Shown here one piece after another: positions 53,740 to 62,164 of a stretch of 64,000 nt of DNA. The notes beneath the pieces are model-generated. The model was not told the origin of the DNA. It saw only the letters and a list, made by a program, of their open reading frames with translations, and searched no databases. This stretch comes from Labrys sp. KNU-23 (GTDB lineage Bacteria > Pseudomonadota > Alphaproteobacteria > Rhizobiales > Labraceae). The stretch's first letter is position 1. The number at the start of each line of letters is the position of its first letter. The DNA lies in assembly GCF_008330945.1 (NCBI RefSeq), contig NZ_CP043488.1, forward strand, positions 806,001 through 870,000, given 5' to 3'. The translations under genes were made by a program, and so were the position numbers.

Positions 53740-54189
53740 CTATTGATTAATCTCGGGCTCGACCAGCCGCGCCAGGTTGCGCAGCGAGTCCTGCCAGCCG
53801 AGATAGCAGGCCTCGGGTGGGATGAGATCGGGAATGCCGGCCTGCTCGATGTTCAGCTCGGTGCCGCAGGACACTTTCTTCAGCGCCACGGTCACCACGA
53901 TCTCGCCTGCCAGATTGGGATCGTCGAACTTGTCCGTATAGCGCAGCCGCTCGCCTGGAACGAGTTCGAGATATTCGCCGCCGAACGAATGGCTATGGCC
54001 CGTGGTGAAGTTGCGGAACGACATCTTGAACGTGCCGCCGACAGTCGGCTCGGAATGATGCACGGTGCAGGTGAAGCCGTTCGGCGGCAGCCATTTTGCG
54101 AGGGCATCCGCTTCGAGGAAGGCCCGGTAGACCTTCTCGGGGCTGGTGGCGAGAACGCGGTGCAGGCGGATGGTGCTGGGCATGGTCAT
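53740..54189 (-). CDS. SRPBCC/AHSA1-domain protein
   Basis: This 149-residue protein has the Bet v1-like AHSA1 pattern: IRLHRVLATSPEKVYRAFLEADALAKWLPP, GGTFKMSFRNF, YLELVPGERLRYTDKF and a final YLGWQDSLRNLARLVE helix. Such proteins bind hydrophobic ligands or act on Hsp90-related processes; no catalytic role can be read. It is downstream of a LuxR-type gene on the same strand, 173 bases apart. Confidence 0.9.
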   Translation of the reverse strand: MTMPSTIRLHRVLATSPEKVYRAFLEADALAKWLPPNGFTCTVHHSEPTVGGTFKMSFRNFTTGHSHSFGGEYLELVPGERLRYTDKFDDPNLAGEIVVTVALKKVSCGTELNIEQAGIPDLIPPEACYLGWQDSLRNLARLVEPEINQ

Positions 54190-54361
54190 TGTCCTCTTGA
54201 CTGAGAGAGCGGGAAGTCATGGTCGAAGGCATTTGCCATGCCCCGAGGACGAACACCGCGCCGCCACTCCGACAGGGCGGCGCAGATTTTTTGGCACCCG
54301 CCTCCATCGGCCAAGGCCTCGCGGGGATTCCATCGAGGCACGGCTCGGTCGATGGCGGCGT

Positions 54362-55222
54362 TCACATCCCTCCGGAAGGCAGGCCCTCCGGCAAGCGGAT
54401 CTGCCTGGCTTCGCCGCCGCCGCTCCAGCTTTCCAGGTCGAGCTTCCACAGCGGCGGCAATTTTGCGAAGGGGGGTGTGGTATGGGCGATCACGATCGCC
54501 GCGCGCCGGCTGTCGGAATCGACCTTTAGGTTGATCGCCTTGACATGGGCCTTGATGGCGTCGAGCCCGATCTCGAGGATACCCGCGATCTCCTGGTTCG
54601 ACTTGCCCTGGGCGATCCAGGATGCCACCTCGACCTGGCGCGGCGTCAGCGTGGGAAATGCCAGCCGCAGCCGGTGGGCCGGCGTGAGCTTGGCCAGGGT
54701 GCGCTCCTGGGCCTGGCGGTAGCATCGCAGGATATGGGCGCGGAAGGCCTGCAGCCGATCACGATCGGCATCGCTGAAAGCCGGCCGGCCGACGATACGG
54801 TGGCCGACGATCGACACGGCATAACCTGAGTGCTCCATCACGATCCCGATCATCCGGCGGGCTCCGGACGGCAGGAACGCTTCCCTCGCGATCGGGAGTT
54901 CGACGAATTCCTCGTCGCTGAAGAAGTCGGACTCGCGCAAGGCCCGCTCGCCATAGAAGGCTGGGTCATGCTGCCAGAACGGATGGGAGTGCATGTGCCG
55001 CGCAAAGGCCTGCATGGCAGCCGCCCGCCGGCCCGGATCGTCGCCGACGGACACCAGAGCGCGAAAGTCGCGGCTGGGATGGTGAAATTCGGTGAAGCTC
55101 ACCACTTCCGCCTCGACCAGGCGGCCAATGGCGGTGAATAGAAGAGCGGGAAGCGTCTGCAGATCCGGCTCCGCTTCGTAGAGGCGAATGATCTCGGTAT
55201 CGAGCTTGCTGTCCCTGTCCAT
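54362..55222 (-). CDS. LuxR-type helix-turn-helix regulator
   Basis: This 286-residue protein ends in a LuxR/GerE DNA-binding domain (about 190-250): LTPRQVEVASWIAQGKSNQEIAGILEIGLDAIKAHVKAINLKV. The first 180 residues look like a GAF-type sensing region with several aromatic and histidine residues (ARHMHSHPFWQHDPAFYGE). There is no receiver aspartate and no clear autoinducer domain. It may control the SRPBCC gene or the nearby metallopeptidase. Confidence 0.9.
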   Translation of the reverse strand: MDRDSKLDTEIIRLYEAEPDLQTLPALLFTAIGRLVEAEVVSFTEFHHPSRDFRALVSVGDDPGRRAAAMQAFARHMHSHPFWQHDPAFYGERALRESDFFSDEEFVELPIAREAFLPSGARRMIGIVMEHSGYAVSIVGHRIVGRPAFSDADRDRLQAFRAHILRCYRQAQERTLAKLTPAHRLRLAFPTLTPRQVEVASWIAQGKSNQEIAGILEIGLDAIKAHVKAINLKVDSDSRRAAIVIAHTTPPFAKLPPLWKLDLESWSGGGEARQIRLPEGLPSGGM

Positions 55223-55731
55223 GGGATCCTGCGGAAAAATCTGGGGTGTGATTTCAGTCTTTGCGTCGTTTCACCGATTGCAGAACTTACCTGTCGAAGT
55301 AACGCTCCGCGATCGACACCCATATCAGCACAATCATACCCCTTCGGGTAATAGTCAGACGAAGATTTATTGGGAATGTTGCTATTCTATCCACTGCGGC
55401 ACAGCGCGTGGGATTCGTCAGCGGCCGGCGCGGCGACTATTCCGGGACGAGATCGAACAGGCGCCGTCTATGGGCGCTGGCCACGGTGTCCTCTCTGGCA
55501 GTGATGCTTGCTGTGACAGCCTGACGGCCCCCGCCTGGGCCGGAGCCTGTACGGTCGAAGGGAGGGTAGCCACGCCTCCGTGTTACACTGAAGCGATTGC
55601 CCTGACGCCCGGCGCCAGTCGATTGCCTCGCAAAGCCGATTTCCGTTATATTGTTCACCAGGCCCGACAGTAATGACGGTTCATGGCCGGGCCGGGCGCA
55701 GCATCATCGCGGATCGTGGCTGGGGAACGTC
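55223..55731. other. Intergenic stretch, no gene seen
   Basis: This 509-base divergent region is partly AT-rich (55300-55400). It contains no frame I would call a gene and no recognisable repeat or RNA. Confidence 0.45.
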
Positions 55732-56670
55732 ATGGCGAGTTTCGTGCAGTTCCTTCAATATTCCGGTGTGTTTGCCGCTGAGAACTTCCTGGTGGTCCCG
55801 GAGGGCGGCTTCAATCTGGTTTGCCTGCGCGACGCCAAGGGCGTTCACCTGGCTTACGACCATGCGCGGCTGCAGATCGACGATATCAGCGTCGAGCAGG
55901 TCGAGCGCATCGCCCAGGACTATATCGACACCCGCTACGGCAAGCTGCAGAGCCAGGAGCGCGACGACCAGCTGCTGCGCCTGCGCACCGCGCTCTATGG
56001 CACCATACGGCCGCAGGCCGGGGCACGCGCCCTCAAGATCCAGGCCAAGGGGACCGGCATTCCCCCGCTCACGGGCACGCGCGGCGGCACGGTGATCAAG
56101 CTCGATGTCGCCATCATGCCGCGCAAGAGCTACTCGCTCGCCTTCAAGTTCCTCAGGCATTTCGACCAGGCGGGCAAGGTCGTCAACGCCACGAAGTTCA
56201 AGCCGGATGACGCGCCCTGGTTCCTCACCCGGCTGAACTGGATCTTCGGGGCCCAGACCAACATCTTCTTCACCCCGGCCGGCGCCGACTGGATCATGGT
56301 GGAAAAGGCCCTGGGGCCGAAGATCATGCGGGATGTCTTCCGCCAGGACATCGTGCCGCTCAAGCAGGGTGGCGCCGATCTCACCTGCTTTCTCGTCGGC
56401 GACTACGATGCCATGGCCAGCGAGGCGGCGGGGCAGTTCCTGCCGGACGAGCAGGTCTGCGTGGTCGTCGACCAGGGCAATCCGGGAGTGTTCGACTATG
56501 GCGAGGCCTTCATCGGCGTGATGGCGCACGAGGTCGGTCACTTCCTGCACCACAAGCGCAATCTGGGCGGCAGCGGCCATCACGACCGCGGCGGCATCCT
56601 GCTCTCCAGCGGCCTGGAAAGCCTGGCGCTGGACAAGCAGCTCGTCAGCGATCTCAACGCCTGGACGTAG
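55732..56670 (+). CDS. Orphan HEVGH metallopeptidase-like protein
   Basis: The ATG at 55732, with GGGGAA just upstream, gives 312 residues. Near the C-terminus is VMAHEVGHFLHHKRNLGGSGHHDRGG, with the zinc-peptidase motif at H266-E267-x-x-H270 and more His residues just after. The usual metzincin pattern (Gly at +7, His at +10 from the first His) is absent. The central part (IKLDVAIMPRKSYSLAFKFL; NWIFGAQTNIFFTPAGADWI) looks like a compact alpha/beta fold. There is no signal peptide, so it acts in the cytoplasm or is exported by another route. I do not recognise a named family. Confidence 0.8.
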   Translation: MASFVQFLQYSGVFAAENFLVVPEGGFNLVCLRDAKGVHLAYDHARLQIDDISVEQVERIAQDYIDTRYGKLQSQERDDQLLRLRTALYGTIRPQAGARALKIQAKGTGIPPLTGTRGGTVIKLDVAIMPRKSYSLAFKFLRHFDQAGKVVNATKFKPDDAPWFLTRLNWIFGAQTNIFFTPAGADWIMVEKALGPKIMRDVFRQDIVPLKQGGADLTCFLVGDYDAMASEAAGQFLPDEQVCVVVDQGNPGVFDYGEAFIGVMAHEVGHFLHHKRNLGGSGHHDRGGILLSSGLESLALDKQLVSDLNAWT

Positions 56671-56728
56671 TCGCCCGGTTTTCCGGGTGCGCCAGCGTTT
56701 TTTCGGCGGGCTGAACTACGCTCGATTT

Positions 56729-56805
56729 GTCATGGCCGGGCTTGACCCGGCCATCTACAAGCCGCCAGGCAAGGGGCTGGATTGCCGGGGCAGGCCCGGC
56801 AATGA
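56729..56805. repeat. Pair of inverted REP-like palindromes
   Basis: Two units of about 28 bp (56729-56756, head GTCATGGCCGGGC; 56778-56805, tail GCCCGGCAATGAC) are inverted relative to each other and match the family at 52001-52090. They lie between the convergent metallopeptidase and L,D-transpeptidase genes. Confidence 0.75.
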
Positions 56806-56853
56806 CAAGGTTCGCGCATATCCGAACGCTGCTGCAGGCAGCAGTTCCCCGCC

Positions 56854-57564
56854 TCAGGCCGGCAACACGACCACCTTCGTCCCCACCGGCGTCTGGCCGT
56901 AGAGGTGGAGCATGTCCTGGGTGAGCAGGCCGGTACAGCCGCTCGTAACGCCGGAGCCGATCGACTGGGGAATGATGGTGCTGTAGAGCGTGTAGAGCGT
57001 GTATTTGCCGTTCTGATAGAGATAGAGCGTGCGGGCGCCGAGCGGGTTGTTGAGGCCGGGTGGCATGCCGCCGGCATATTTAGCGGCCTCCGGCTGGCGC
57101 GCGATCATCTCCCTGGGCGGCGTCCACACCGGCCATTCGGCCTTGCGCCCGACATAGGCGTCCCCATGCCACAGGAAGCCCTGGCGGCCGACATTGGCGC
57201 CGTAACGGGTGGCGATCCCGTCGCCCTCGATGCGGTAGACATAATATTTGCTCGGATCGACGATGATCGTGCCGGCCGCTTCCTTGCTGGGGTACTGCAC
57301 TTTCCGGCGATAATATTTCGGGTCGATCTTGCTGACATCGACCGCCGGGATCGGGAATTTCTCCTCGGGCACCGCCGCATAGAGCCTCGCGGCCTCGGCC
57401 CGGCTCATGCCGCCGGAGGTCGCGCAGCCGGCGAGACCCAGCGCGCCAAGGCCGGCGGCGGAGCCGACCAGGAACGAGCGGCGGCTGAGAAGTCCCGACG
57501 AAAGCCCGTGCCCGGCGGTTTCGTCCATCGCGCTGGTATCGGCAATCCCACCGTCCATCATCAT
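56854..57564 (-). CDS. L,D-transpeptidase-like Tat lipoprotein with altered active site
   Basis: Starting at the first of three ATGs (57564) the protein has 236 residues. A twin-arginine leader SRRSFLVGSAAGLGALGLAGC combines the RR motif with a lipobox. The rest is a YkuD/L,D-transpeptidase domain: PYYV-like KYYVYRIEGDGIATRYGANVG, GLNNPLGARTLYLYQNGKY and the catalytic Cys210 in TSGCTGLL. Active family members have His in the YRIHGT segment and Arg in SGCIRM. Here the aligned residues are Tyr (YTLYST) and Gly (SGCTGL). It may be a divergent subgroup, a weak enzyme or a binding protein. It is downstream of the DUF930 gene. Confidence 0.87.
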   Translation of the reverse strand: MMMDGGIADTSAMDETAGHGLSSGLLSRRSFLVGSAAGLGALGLAGCATSGGMSRAEAARLYAAVPEEKFPIPAVDVSKIDPKYYRRKVQYPSKEAAGTIIVDPSKYYVYRIEGDGIATRYGANVGRQGFLWHGDAYVGRKAEWPVWTPPREMIARQPEAAKYAGGMPPGLNNPLGARTLYLYQNGKYTLYTLYSTIIPQSIGSGVTSGCTGLLTQDMLHLYGQTPVGTKVVVLPA

Positions 57565-57749
57565 GATCTTCGTGTTCCCGTGTCCCGTTGTCCGACCGGA
57601 GAAGACGACGGCAGCGGCCGCCAAGCCTCTCGCTGGCCTGAAATTGCCCTCTCGAGGCGCGATTGGCAAGTTTGGACCTCGCCCGCGCCGATGGCCATGC
57701 ACCAAAATCGCCGGCGTCCCGCGGCCGGCCCGGGCGTTTCAGGCCTCGC

Positions 57750-58637
57750 TTAGGGCGCTGGGAGCCCGCGGCTTTTCCAGTCGCTGCGCGGAATGGGATT
57801 GCCGACCCGGAAGGCGAAGGCGACGACCTTCGTCGCCTTTTCATCGATTTCGCAACGATAGCTCAGATCGTACCATTGCGAGCCGGAGGCGAACGCTGCC
57901 CTGGCATCCTCCAGCACGGTGCCTTGCTCGAGCCGCTCGCGCTTTAGCATATCCGGGAAAATCGGCGGCGAAGCATGCAGCAACTGCTCATGCAATTCGG
58001 TCAAGCAAAGCTGGCCCGCCCGCTCGCCGCGCGACATCGCGCTGATCGCCAGCATCGCGTTGATGTCGTTGGTCGTCTCCTGCGAAAACAAGGTCTTGGC
58101 CTCGACAAGCTTCGCACCGGGCTGCGCCTGATCGGAGGCCTGGGCTTGGGGCTGCGCGGGGGCGGCCGGCGCCTTTACGGGAACACCCTCGGCAACCGGC
58201 GCGGTCGCGGCCGCCGTCACCGCCGGTGTTTTTGGACCTTCCACTCGAACCGGATCGGGCCTAGCCGGGGGCGAGGCGGCGCCGTTTTCGGGGCTGTTGC
58301 CATCCGGCGCCTTGCGGGGCCCGCGATCCCGATCGCCGAAGAGAAACACCGGCTTCGCGGCAGCTTGCATGCCCTGCCGGTCGTCAGCAGCCTTTGGCGG
58401 CGGAGGTTTCAGCGTACTGTTCGCCGGCCGCGGTGCGGGCCTGGCCGGCGGCGGCTCGGCTTTCGGCTTCGGCGGCGGCTCGACCTCTCGCACCAGCTCG
58501 ACCGTTATCGCCTGCTCTTCCTTCAGCGGCACCACCAGCGACCGCGGCAGGATGAGCGCGGCGACCAGCAGATTGAGCAGAAGCGAGGCCAGCAGGCTCC
58601 ATTTCCACCATCGCTGATCCGGCCGATCATTTCTCAT
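57750..58637 (-). CDS. DUF930 protein with TonB-like architecture
   Basis: From the ATG at 58637 the protein has 295 residues. A single membrane helix near the start (WSLLASLLLNLLVAALIL) is followed by a long Pro/Ala-rich linker (about 45-190). The C-terminal 110 residues (MSRGERAGQLCLTELHEQLL, then YDLSYRCEIDEKATKVVAFAFRVG and IPRSDWKSRGLPA) match DUF930, a family found mainly in Hyphomicrobiales with no assigned function. The layout recalls TonB: anchored, spanning linker, periplasmic domain. The two cysteines could form a disulfide. Confidence 0.88.
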   Translation of the reverse strand: MRNDRPDQRWWKWSLLASLLLNLLVAALILPRSLVVPLKEEQAITVELVREVEPPPKPKAEPPPARPAPRPANSTLKPPPPKAADDRQGMQAAAKPVFLFGDRDRGPRKAPDGNSPENGAASPPARPDPVRVEGPKTPAVTAAATAPVAEGVPVKAPAAPAQPQAQASDQAQPGAKLVEAKTLFSQETTNDINAMLAISAMSRGERAGQLCLTELHEQLLHASPPIFPDMLKRERLEQGTVLEDARAAFASGSQWYDLSYRCEIDEKATKVVAFAFRVGNPIPRSDWKSRGLPAP

Positions 58638-59012
58638 GCCTGAAGATGTGGCGTGAAATAGGGGCGGTATCAAGCACGCGGGCTGGCTGGATTGAAATAT
58701 CCGTCTGGCAGGTATGGCGATACGCTGACGTTCGAGTTCACAACTGTTGGCGTCCAATCATAGTGGAACCTTCTCGTTCCGGACCTCTTCAGACGATCAG
58801 GGAGCGGTAGACCGTTATTGGAACGAGGTCACCAGTACGATGGGCGTCTTCAAGTAGATCATGCAGCACGGATAGAGCAGGGTATGTTGTTGAGTTGAGG
58901 CAATTGTCTCAAGTAATATCAAGTATGGTATTCAAAATCGTTGTCGGCTTGCCGTAAATTAACCAAGCTTCTGGCATTTTCGCTGTTGTAATAAGATTTT
59001 CTGAGGAACGAT
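58638..59012. other. AT-rich divergent intergenic stretch, no gene seen
   Basis: These 375 bases between the DUF930 gene and the HEPN-like gene are AT-rich towards their right end (58900-59012), which probably carries the promoter of the latter. No repeat or RNA was recognised. Confidence 0.45.
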
Positions 59013-59726
59013 ATGTCGAGATGGGCATGTGATCTAACACAGTTGGCGGCCGAAGTTCGAGGCGTTAAGCGGCTAAAGAGTCTCGCTGACGCTATTTACC
59101 GTTTTCACTCCGCCTTCTCTGTTCGTGCTGATTTGATGGAGGCGCGGAATACAATCAGAATGCTCCGCCAGGTTCACACCAATGCAAGTGACAGGTCTAG
59201 ATTTGGCGCAGCACTTATGTCTCACGCTATCGTCCTCTATGCCCGCGCCGCGATTTCTGATCAGGAAGGTCGGAGGGGCGTGGACGTCACGAAAGCCTTC
59301 TCTGCTGATCTAAAAAATAAGCATTTGGCCATTGCTGATCTGCGAAATACTGTTGTTGCGCACCATGGTATCCCGCAAGGCAAACATGGGCGGCGCTGGC
59401 ACAAAGAGAGGACGATCCTTAAGTCCGTCAATGGAAGTCAGTCATTCACCTATTCCAGCAGTCGTTCGGGATATCTAGCCGCGGCAGTCGATGATCTCGC
59501 ATTGCTTATCGAGCACGCTGGAAGTGCTGTGGCAGCTGCCCTCGAAGAGAGGGGAATAAAACTTCAGGCGCAGCTTAGCAAGTTGATGGCTGATCCAGAG
59601 GTTTCAGTCGCTGTTCAAAGATGTCAGTATATCCCTGAGAATTCCTACCAGACGTCTGATGACGTCGCATCTTTCTGGAATGGTATCGACTACGCGACAG
59701 AGCATCTCGGGCAGAAGCCATTATAG
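59013..59726 (+). CDS. HEPN-like orphan protein
   Basis: This 237-residue protein is helical, with no signal peptide or membrane segment. The motif IADLRNTVVAHHG has Arg111 and His117 in the R-x(4-6)-H arrangement of HEPN RNases, and the RN…H form is common in that superfamily. The gene uses more A/T-ending codons than its neighbours, which suggests recent acquisition. There is no antitoxin-like (MNT) gene beside it. HEPN proteins act in toxin-antitoxin, abortive-infection and RNA-processing systems. The assignment rests on one motif and general appearance. Confidence 0.75.
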   Translation: MSRWACDLTQLAAEVRGVKRLKSLADAIYRFHSAFSVRADLMEARNTIRMLRQVHTNASDRSRFGAALMSHAIVLYARAAISDQEGRRGVDVTKAFSADLKNKHLAIADLRNTVVAHHGIPQGKHGRRWHKERTILKSVNGSQSFTYSSSRSGYLAAAVDDLALLIEHAGSAVAAALEERGIKLQAQLSKLMADPEVSVAVQRCQYIPENSYQTSDDVASFWNGIDYATEHLGQKPL

Positions 59727-59963
59727 CATTCCAATTGGGCATGGGCGTTTGGCTCAATCTTTGTGGAGTTTTCTTTTCCTTAACATTGGAGCAGATCCAG
59801 CAGCGTTCCGCTTAAGGAGGGCGCGCGCGATGCTGACGTTTTGCCCTACGGCAACCATTAGTGGCGCCATACCGAAAAGGCCGCACTCGACACTTAGCTC
59901 GAACGATGACCATGCTAGACTGCCGTCCGCCAATTCGTGAGGTCTCAGCCAATTTGCGGCGCC

Positions 59964-60476
59964 CTACCCCCCAAAACTCCCCGCCTGCCCCAGCACCTGC
60001 GCATAACCCCTGTCGAAATAGAGCAGCGCGTGCCCGTCCTTGCGGCTGCGCAGGTCCATCACCTCGCCGATGAAGATGTGGTGGCTACCCACCAGATGGC
60101 GGTCGATCAGGCGGCAGTCGAAGGAGACGATGGCGTCGGCCAAAGCCTGGTTGCCGGAGGGAAAGTCGATCCAGTCGGCGGCGGCGTAGCGGGCCTCCAT
60201 CTCGGTGCGCTGGCCGGCGAAATAGCCGGCGAGGGCTTGGTGGTCCGGCGTCAGCACATTGACGCAGAAGCGGGCGTTCTCGATGAAGAGGCCTGTTTGC
60301 GCCGAGCGGCTGTTCATGCACACCAGCAGGGTCGGCGGCTCGTCGGTCACCGAACACATGGCGGTGGCGGTGAAGCCGCCGCGCCCGGCGCTGCCATTGG
60401 TGGTGACCACGTTGACGCTGGCGCAGACCCGCGCCATGGCGTCGCGGAAGGCGGTTTTCGAGGGGCTCTGCGGCAT
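59964..60476 (-). CDS. hpaC: Flavin reductase component of 4-hydroxyphenylacetate 3-monooxygenase
   Basis: This 170-residue flavin:NADH reductase supplies reduced flavin to HpaB. It starts at the ATG at 60476, 10 bases after hpaB. The split-barrel flavin reductase pattern is clear: FRDAMARVCASVNVVTTNG, GFTATAMCSVTDEPPTLLVCMN and FCVNVLTPDHQALAGYFAG, with a final GHALLYFDRGYAQV. The operon with hpaB fixes the role. Confidence 0.93.
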   Translation of the reverse strand: MPQSPSKTAFRDAMARVCASVNVVTTNGSAGRGGFTATAMCSVTDEPPTLLVCMNSRSAQTGLFIENARFCVNVLTPDHQALAGYFAGQRTEMEARYAAADWIDFPSGNQALADAIVSFDCRLIDRHLVGSHHIFIGEVMDLRSRKDGHALLYFDRGYAQVLGQAGSFGG

Positions 60477-60486
60477 GGCGGCGGCC

Positions 60487-62049
60487 TCATTCGGCGGCGG
60501 CGCGGGGCGGGATGGCCTCGCCGAGCGGGGGCAGCCAAGTCTGCCCGGTCCAGCCCTTCTCGTCATAATCGGCCATGCATTGGTCGACGAGAGCTTCCAT
60601 CTCCCTGAGGCGCCCGCCGCGCTCGGCGCCCTTGAGCACCTGCAGACGGACTTCCTCGGGCGCGCCGGCATAATTGAGCTCGTAGAGGGCGTGGCGGCCG
60701 GCGAATTCCGTGCCCGTCGCATCCCACAGCAGCTTCATGATCTTGATGCGCTCGACATGGCCCATGTCGTTGGAGCCGCGGACATATTGGGCGAGGTAGC
60801 GGTCGATTTCCGGATTGGCGAAATCCCGGGCCGAGGAGGGCAGATAGATCAGGCCCGAGGCGATGGTGCGCCTGACGATGTCGATCACCCTCGGATAGGC
60901 CTCGGACATGAAGGTGCGGTAGGCGAGCGCGGCCTCCAGGTTCGGCAGCACGGCGCCGTTGGCCCAAGGCAGGGGATTATGGGCCATGGCATTGGCATAG
61001 GACCAGAACTGGTGGCGGATGGCGATCACCTCGCCCAGCATGGCCTGGTTGCCGCGGAAGGCATCCCCCCCGGTGGCGCGCAGGGCCTTGGCGAGGAGGC
61101 CGGCGAGGAAATCGAGCTTCACCCCGAAGCGGATGCAGCCCTGGAAGCAATAGCCGTGCATGAAGCCGGAGGCGGGATGGAAGGACAGGATCTTGCCGGC
61201 ATCGCGCAGCACCAGCACGTCCTCCCAGGGGATGAAGACATTGTCGAGCACGAGAATGGCGTCGTTCTCGTCGAAGCGGGAGGAGAGCGGGTAGTCGAAG
61301 GGCTGGGCGCCGCGATTGGCTGCCTCCTCATAGGAGGTCCGGCAGAACATCTTCACGCCGGGCGCATTCATCGCCACGATGAACATGACCGAGAGCGACG
61401 GGTCCTCGGTGACGGTGGCCGAACTCTGGGCCAGGAAATTATAGTGGGTGAGGGCGGAAGAGGTGGCCACCACCTTGGCGCCGGAGACATGGATGCCCGC
61501 ATCGGTCTCCCGGGTGATGTGGACGAAGACGTCCTTCACCGCATCGGCCGGCTTGTGGCGGTCGATCGGCGGGTTGACGATGGCGTGGTTCATGAACAGC
61601 ACGGCTTCCTGGGCGCGCTTGTGCCAGGCGAGCGCATTGTCCCTGAAGGGGCCGTACCAGTCGGCATTGGCGCCGAGCGTGTTCATCAGCGCCGCCTTGT
61701 AGTCGGCGGTGCGGCCCATCCAGCCATAGGTCATGCGAGCCCAGTGGGCGATGGCATCCTTCTGCGCCACCAGCTCGGCCGAGGAGCGGGCGACGCGGAA
61801 ATATTTGTGGGTGTAGCCGCCGGAGCCGGTGTCGGTCGGCGCGGTCAGGATCGATTTGGTCTTCTCGTCATGCAGTGCGTCGTAGAGCCGGGCCAGCGAG
61901 CGCACCGAATTGCGCATAGCCGGATGGGCGGTGACATCAGCCACCCGCTCGCCATTGATGTAGACCTCGCGCCCGTCGCGCAGCGAAGCCAGATATTCGG
62001 CGCCCGTGAAGGGCCGTCTTTTATCGGCGCGAAAATCTTCCGATCGCAT
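60487..62049 (-). CDS. hpaB: 4-hydroxyphenylacetate 3-monooxygenase, oxygenase component
   Basis: This 520-residue FADH2-dependent enzyme hydroxylates 4-hydroxyphenylacetate to homoprotocatechuate. It matches the HpaB family from the start (PFTGAEYLASLRDGREVYINGERVADVTAHPA) through HAIVNPPIDRH, DAGIHVSGAKVVATSSALTHYNFL, DNVFIPWEDVLVLRD and the C-terminal GRHALYELNYAG. GGGAGGA lies before the ATG. It is divergent from the AraC-type activator gene and upstream of hpaC. Confidence 0.96.
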   Translation of the reverse strand: MRSEDFRADKRRPFTGAEYLASLRDGREVYINGERVADVTAHPAMRNSVRSLARLYDALHDEKTKSILTAPTDTGSGGYTHKYFRVARSSAELVAQKDAIAHWARMTYGWMGRTADYKAALMNTLGANADWYGPFRDNALAWHKRAQEAVLFMNHAIVNPPIDRHKPADAVKDVFVHITRETDAGIHVSGAKVVATSSALTHYNFLAQSSATVTEDPSLSVMFIVAMNAPGVKMFCRTSYEEAANRGAQPFDYPLSSRFDENDAILVLDNVFIPWEDVLVLRDAGKILSFHPASGFMHGYCFQGCIRFGVKLDFLAGLLAKALRATGGDAFRGNQAMLGEVIAIRHQFWSYANAMAHNPLPWANGAVLPNLEAALAYRTFMSEAYPRVIDIVRRTIASGLIYLPSSARDFANPEIDRYLAQYVRGSNDMGHVERIKIMKLLWDATGTEFAGRHALYELNYAGAPEEVRLQVLKGAERGGRLREMEALVDQCMADYDEKGWTGQTWLPPLGEAIPPRAAAE

Positions 62050-62063
62050 CGCCGTCCTCCCTG

Positions 62064-62085
62064 ATGTTCGTTCCTAATGTTCGTT
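62064..62085. promoter_or_regulatory. Direct repeats upstream of hpaB, candidate activator site
   Basis: ATGTTCGTT occurs twice in the same orientation (62064-62072 and 62077-62085), 13 bases apart, in the 115-base gap between hpaB and the divergent AraC-type gene. AraC-family proteins bind direct repeats, but these lie only 15-36 bases before the hpaB start, so the site may instead be in the leader. Confidence 0.35.
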
Positions 62086-62164
62086 GAGGTGAGGCTAGGC
62101 CTTGCCGGCGGCGCGTGCCATGGACAGAATGGCAAAATCGCTTGTACTTTTTTAGGCGCCGACG

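Noticed and set aside
53993..54725. Overlapping frames on both strands between the SRPBCC and LuxR genes
   Set aside because: They have no ribosome sites, overlap recognised genes and carry shadow-type composition.
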